Assembly (NCBI GenBank): GCA_045106685.1
Contig: JBGCFB010000164.1
Span: 1 to 14,484, forward strand
Length of the DNA: 14,484 bases
Direction: 5' to 3'
Origin: JAUIGE01 sp045106685
GTDB taxonomy: Bacteria; Bacteroidota; Bacteroidia; J057
Shown here one piece after another: positions 13,389 to 14,484 of the stretch. The position numbers and the translations under genes were made by a program. Each line of letters opens with the position of its first letter. Position 1 is the first letter of the stretch. Under the pieces are notes generated by a model. That model was not told the origin of the DNA, made no database searches, and saw nothing but the letters and a program-made list of their open reading frames with translations.

Positions 13389-13492
13389 AGTTTACCCTGA
13401 GCTTGTCGAAGGGATCCCGTCGCGACGGGATTGACTTTCAGTATAAAGGTCGACAAAGTCAATCCCGCATGCGGGACTCAGTTACGCGAGTC
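13389..13492. repeat. TGTCGAAG repeat followed by a compound palindrome block
   Basis: 13389-13413 is the second copy of the repeat at 2477-2501. Then ATCCCGTCGCGACGGGAT (13414-13431), a perfect 18-bp palindrome. Then GGGATTGACTTT (13427-13438) facing AAAGTCAATCCC (13455-13466), a perfect 12-bp inverted repeat. Then CCCGCATGCGGG (13464-13475), a perfect palindrome. Then GACTC/GAGTC (13475-13479 with 13488-13492). Neighbouring structures share bases, so they cannot all form at once. Confidence 0.85.
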
Positions 13493-13584
13493 AGAATGAC
13501 AGTTTTTATAATAAAAACGGACAAAATCTATTTATTAGACAACTTCATAGACAAATACTTCTGTAGCATTACAAAAACCAACAA

Positions 13585-13998
13585 GTGTCTGAACAAATTT
13601 TATTCATAACAAAAACCAGCGAGGAGGAAGACCGTGCTGAATTACCGGACCTTCATTGGCGATTGGAAAGGTATATTCGAACCGAACAATCTGAAATAAG
13701 AAGAGCTATTAGAAAAATGAGCTATGATATTGGTTTTGGAATCGATTTAGACCAAATCAAGGCTGAAATCAACGCTGTAAATTGTTTTGACTTTGAACCT
13801 GTAGAGAACGATAGGCTGACGATTAATAATGGAAAAACCGGTGCTGATTATAAATTTTTCAGCCTACTATTTCGAAACGGATTATGGATAAAAGGGGATT
13901 ATTATTCAACTAAAATACCGGCGAAAGGAATTATTGTAATTACAAAAACGATGGCTGAAGGCCGATTAAAACGATCAGGCCACAATTCTGTAAAATAG
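13585..13998 (+). CDS. Hypothetical protein, possibly 5'-truncated
   Basis: 137 codons from a GTG at 13585 to TAG at 13996-13998. The only start in frame after the upstream stop (13564-13566) is this GTG; the next is an ATG at 13717, giving ~93 aa. There is no Shine-Dalgarno and no signal peptide. The protein is charged at first ('EEEDRAELPDLHWRLERYIRT'), then has 'KMSYDIGFGIDLDQIKAEIN' and a likely beta region 'YKFFSLLFRNGLWIKGDYYS'. No domain is recognised. The weak start and the position right after a block of mobile-looking palindromes suggest its original N-terminus, perhaps with a signal peptide like that of the next gene, may have been lost. It is equally possible that it is a small intact cytosolic protein. 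Confidence 0.55.
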   Translation: MSEQILFITKTSEEEDRAELPDLHWRLERYIRTEQSEIRRAIRKMSYDIGFGIDLDQIKAEINAVNCFDFEPVENDRLTINNGKTGADYKFFSLLFRNGLWIKGDYYSTKIPAKGIIVITKTMAEGRLKRSGHNSVK

Positions 13999-14050
13999 GA
14001 TTGAAGACAGATTGATTGGCGTATTTTGACGAAAAAATAAATACAATAAT

Positions 14051-14116
14051 GATTATCACGACTGGTTTTTTATCGTAGGGGAGTTTTGCAAAACTCCCCT
14101 ACGAGTCGTGATAATC
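14051..14116. repeat. Nested 66-bp palindromic element
   Basis: A perfect 32-bp palindrome (14073-14104; half TCGTAGGGGAGTTTTG) lies inside perfect 13-bp outer arms, GATTATCACGACT (14051-14063) and AGTCGTGATAATC (14104-14116). The outer and inner arms share the single base at 14104 on the right and are separated by 9 unpaired bases on the left. No T-run follows on either strand. It lies between the gene ending at 13998 and the one starting at 14140. It looks like a small non-autonomous palindromic element rather than a simple terminator. Confidence 0.85.
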
Positions 14117-14139
14117 CCTAATTTAAAGGAAAAAATAGC

Positions 14140-14484
14140 ATGTTAAGAAAAGCCATAATATTATTTTTACTTAGTCAGTTTAGCATAATAACTTTTGGGC
14201 AAACGGATGATGCTAGCTTGCCTGAAAAAATTGTAATCACTGACGTGTCTTTCGATAGATATATAGGAAGGTTTGAATATAGGTACGAATTAGTATTAGA
14301 CGGAAGCCAGTACAGGTTGTATAGAACCAATCTTTTTGAAACTGATTACAGGAAAAAGAAGAAAAGAGCTAAAAAGAAGTTCCTGGATAATATTGCTACC
14401 CCCAAAATTACTGAACTGATTACCGAACTCGCTAATCCTAAGGACAGCTTTGGGATTGAAGATTTAGGCTATACTTATGATTGG
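14140..14484 (+). CDS. Secreted protein, N-terminal part (cut by window end)
   Basis: ATG at 14140, open for 115 codons to the window end. AAAGGA at 14125-14130, 9 nt before the ATG, is one of the few plausible Shine-Dalgarno sites here. Residues 1-21 form a signal peptide (MLRKAIILFLLSQFSIITFG|Q). The mature part begins 'TDDASLPEKIVITDVSFDRY', with alternating strands ('FEYRYELVLDGSQYRLYRTN'), a Lys-rich stretch ('DYRKKKKRAKKKF') and a helix 'PKITELITELANP'. No recognised domain. The C-terminus, and so any sorting signal, is outside the window. Confidence 0.8.
   Translation, partial: MLRKAIILFLLSQFSIITFGQTDDASLPEKIVITDVSFDRYIGRFEYRYELVLDGSQYRLYRTNLFETDYRKKKKRAKKKFLDNIATPKITELITELANPKDSFGIEDLGYTYDW

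Larger units (their letters stand above)
12903..13584. other. Gene-free 680-bp region of terminator and palindromic repeats
   Basis: Contents in order: a terminator (12996-13031), an AT-rich stretch with no recognised feature (13032-13186), the six-hairpin cluster (13189-13315), a plain stretch (13316-13388), the TGTCGAAG repeat (13389-13413), a compound palindrome block (13414-13492) and a small hairpin GTTTTTA/TAAAAAC with a 3-nt loop (13502-13518). The short frames that cross it on either strand run through the palindromes and look spurious. Confidence 0.75.

Noticed and set aside
1..14484. tRNA or rRNA genes and riboswitches
   Set aside because: No cloverleaf, rRNA-like segment or recognisable riboswitch core was seen in the spacers read by eye.

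Overview
The window looks like a chromosomal segment from a member of the Bacteroidota, most likely near the Saprospiria/Lewinella-like lineages. The phylum call rests on several signs: a large secreted protein made of SprB-type repeats, a PKD domain and a C-terminal type IX secretion (T9SS type B) sorting domain; candidate promoters with the Bacteroidota -7 motif TAnnTTTG; few Shine-Dalgarno sequences; and a lipoprotein with an acidic patch just after the lipidated Cys. The narrower placement is inference.

Layout. Positions 1-178 (-) hold the signal-peptide end of a secreted protein cut by the window edge. Positions 355-2255 (+) hold a 486-aa helical protein of unknown function and a small secreted NTF2/SnoaL-like protein, probably one transcript. 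Positions 2256-2630 are repeats only. Positions 2631-5087 (-) encode the SprB/PKD/CHU_C surface protein, and 5387-6010 (-) a uridine kinase with no ATG start. From 6087 to 9611 (+) lie an acyl-CoA dehydrogenase, a lipoprotein and a class 3-type aldehyde dehydrogenase; the spacers between them are almost filled by short-period repeats. A membrane family-2 glycosyltransferase (9771-10946, -) converges on the aldehyde dehydrogenase, and a degenerate RRM protein with an acidic tail (11090-11467, +) diverges from it.

From about 11470 onwards the region is accessory in character. It holds an AT-rich small membrane protein, a dispersed element, a fragment of an IS5-type transposase, a probable surface lipoprotein with its own promoter and terminator, about 550 bp packed with palindromes, a probably truncated hypothetical gene, a large nested palindrome, and the start of another secreted protein cut by the window end.

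The genes do not form one recognisable new system. The acyl-CoA dehydrogenase and aldehyde dehydrogenase fit acyl-chain or aldehyde oxidation; most of the rest is housekeeping or cell-surface. The least explained content is between the genes. At least five spacers carry repeats built from different 7-8 bp words, four of which share a heptamer pattern (roughly T-N-G-[A/C]-T-N-[C/T]) and are often arranged as inverted arms. A separate cluster of six consecutive hairpins, five with 3-nt loops, lies at 13189-13315. These repeat families are the main candidates for something undescribed.
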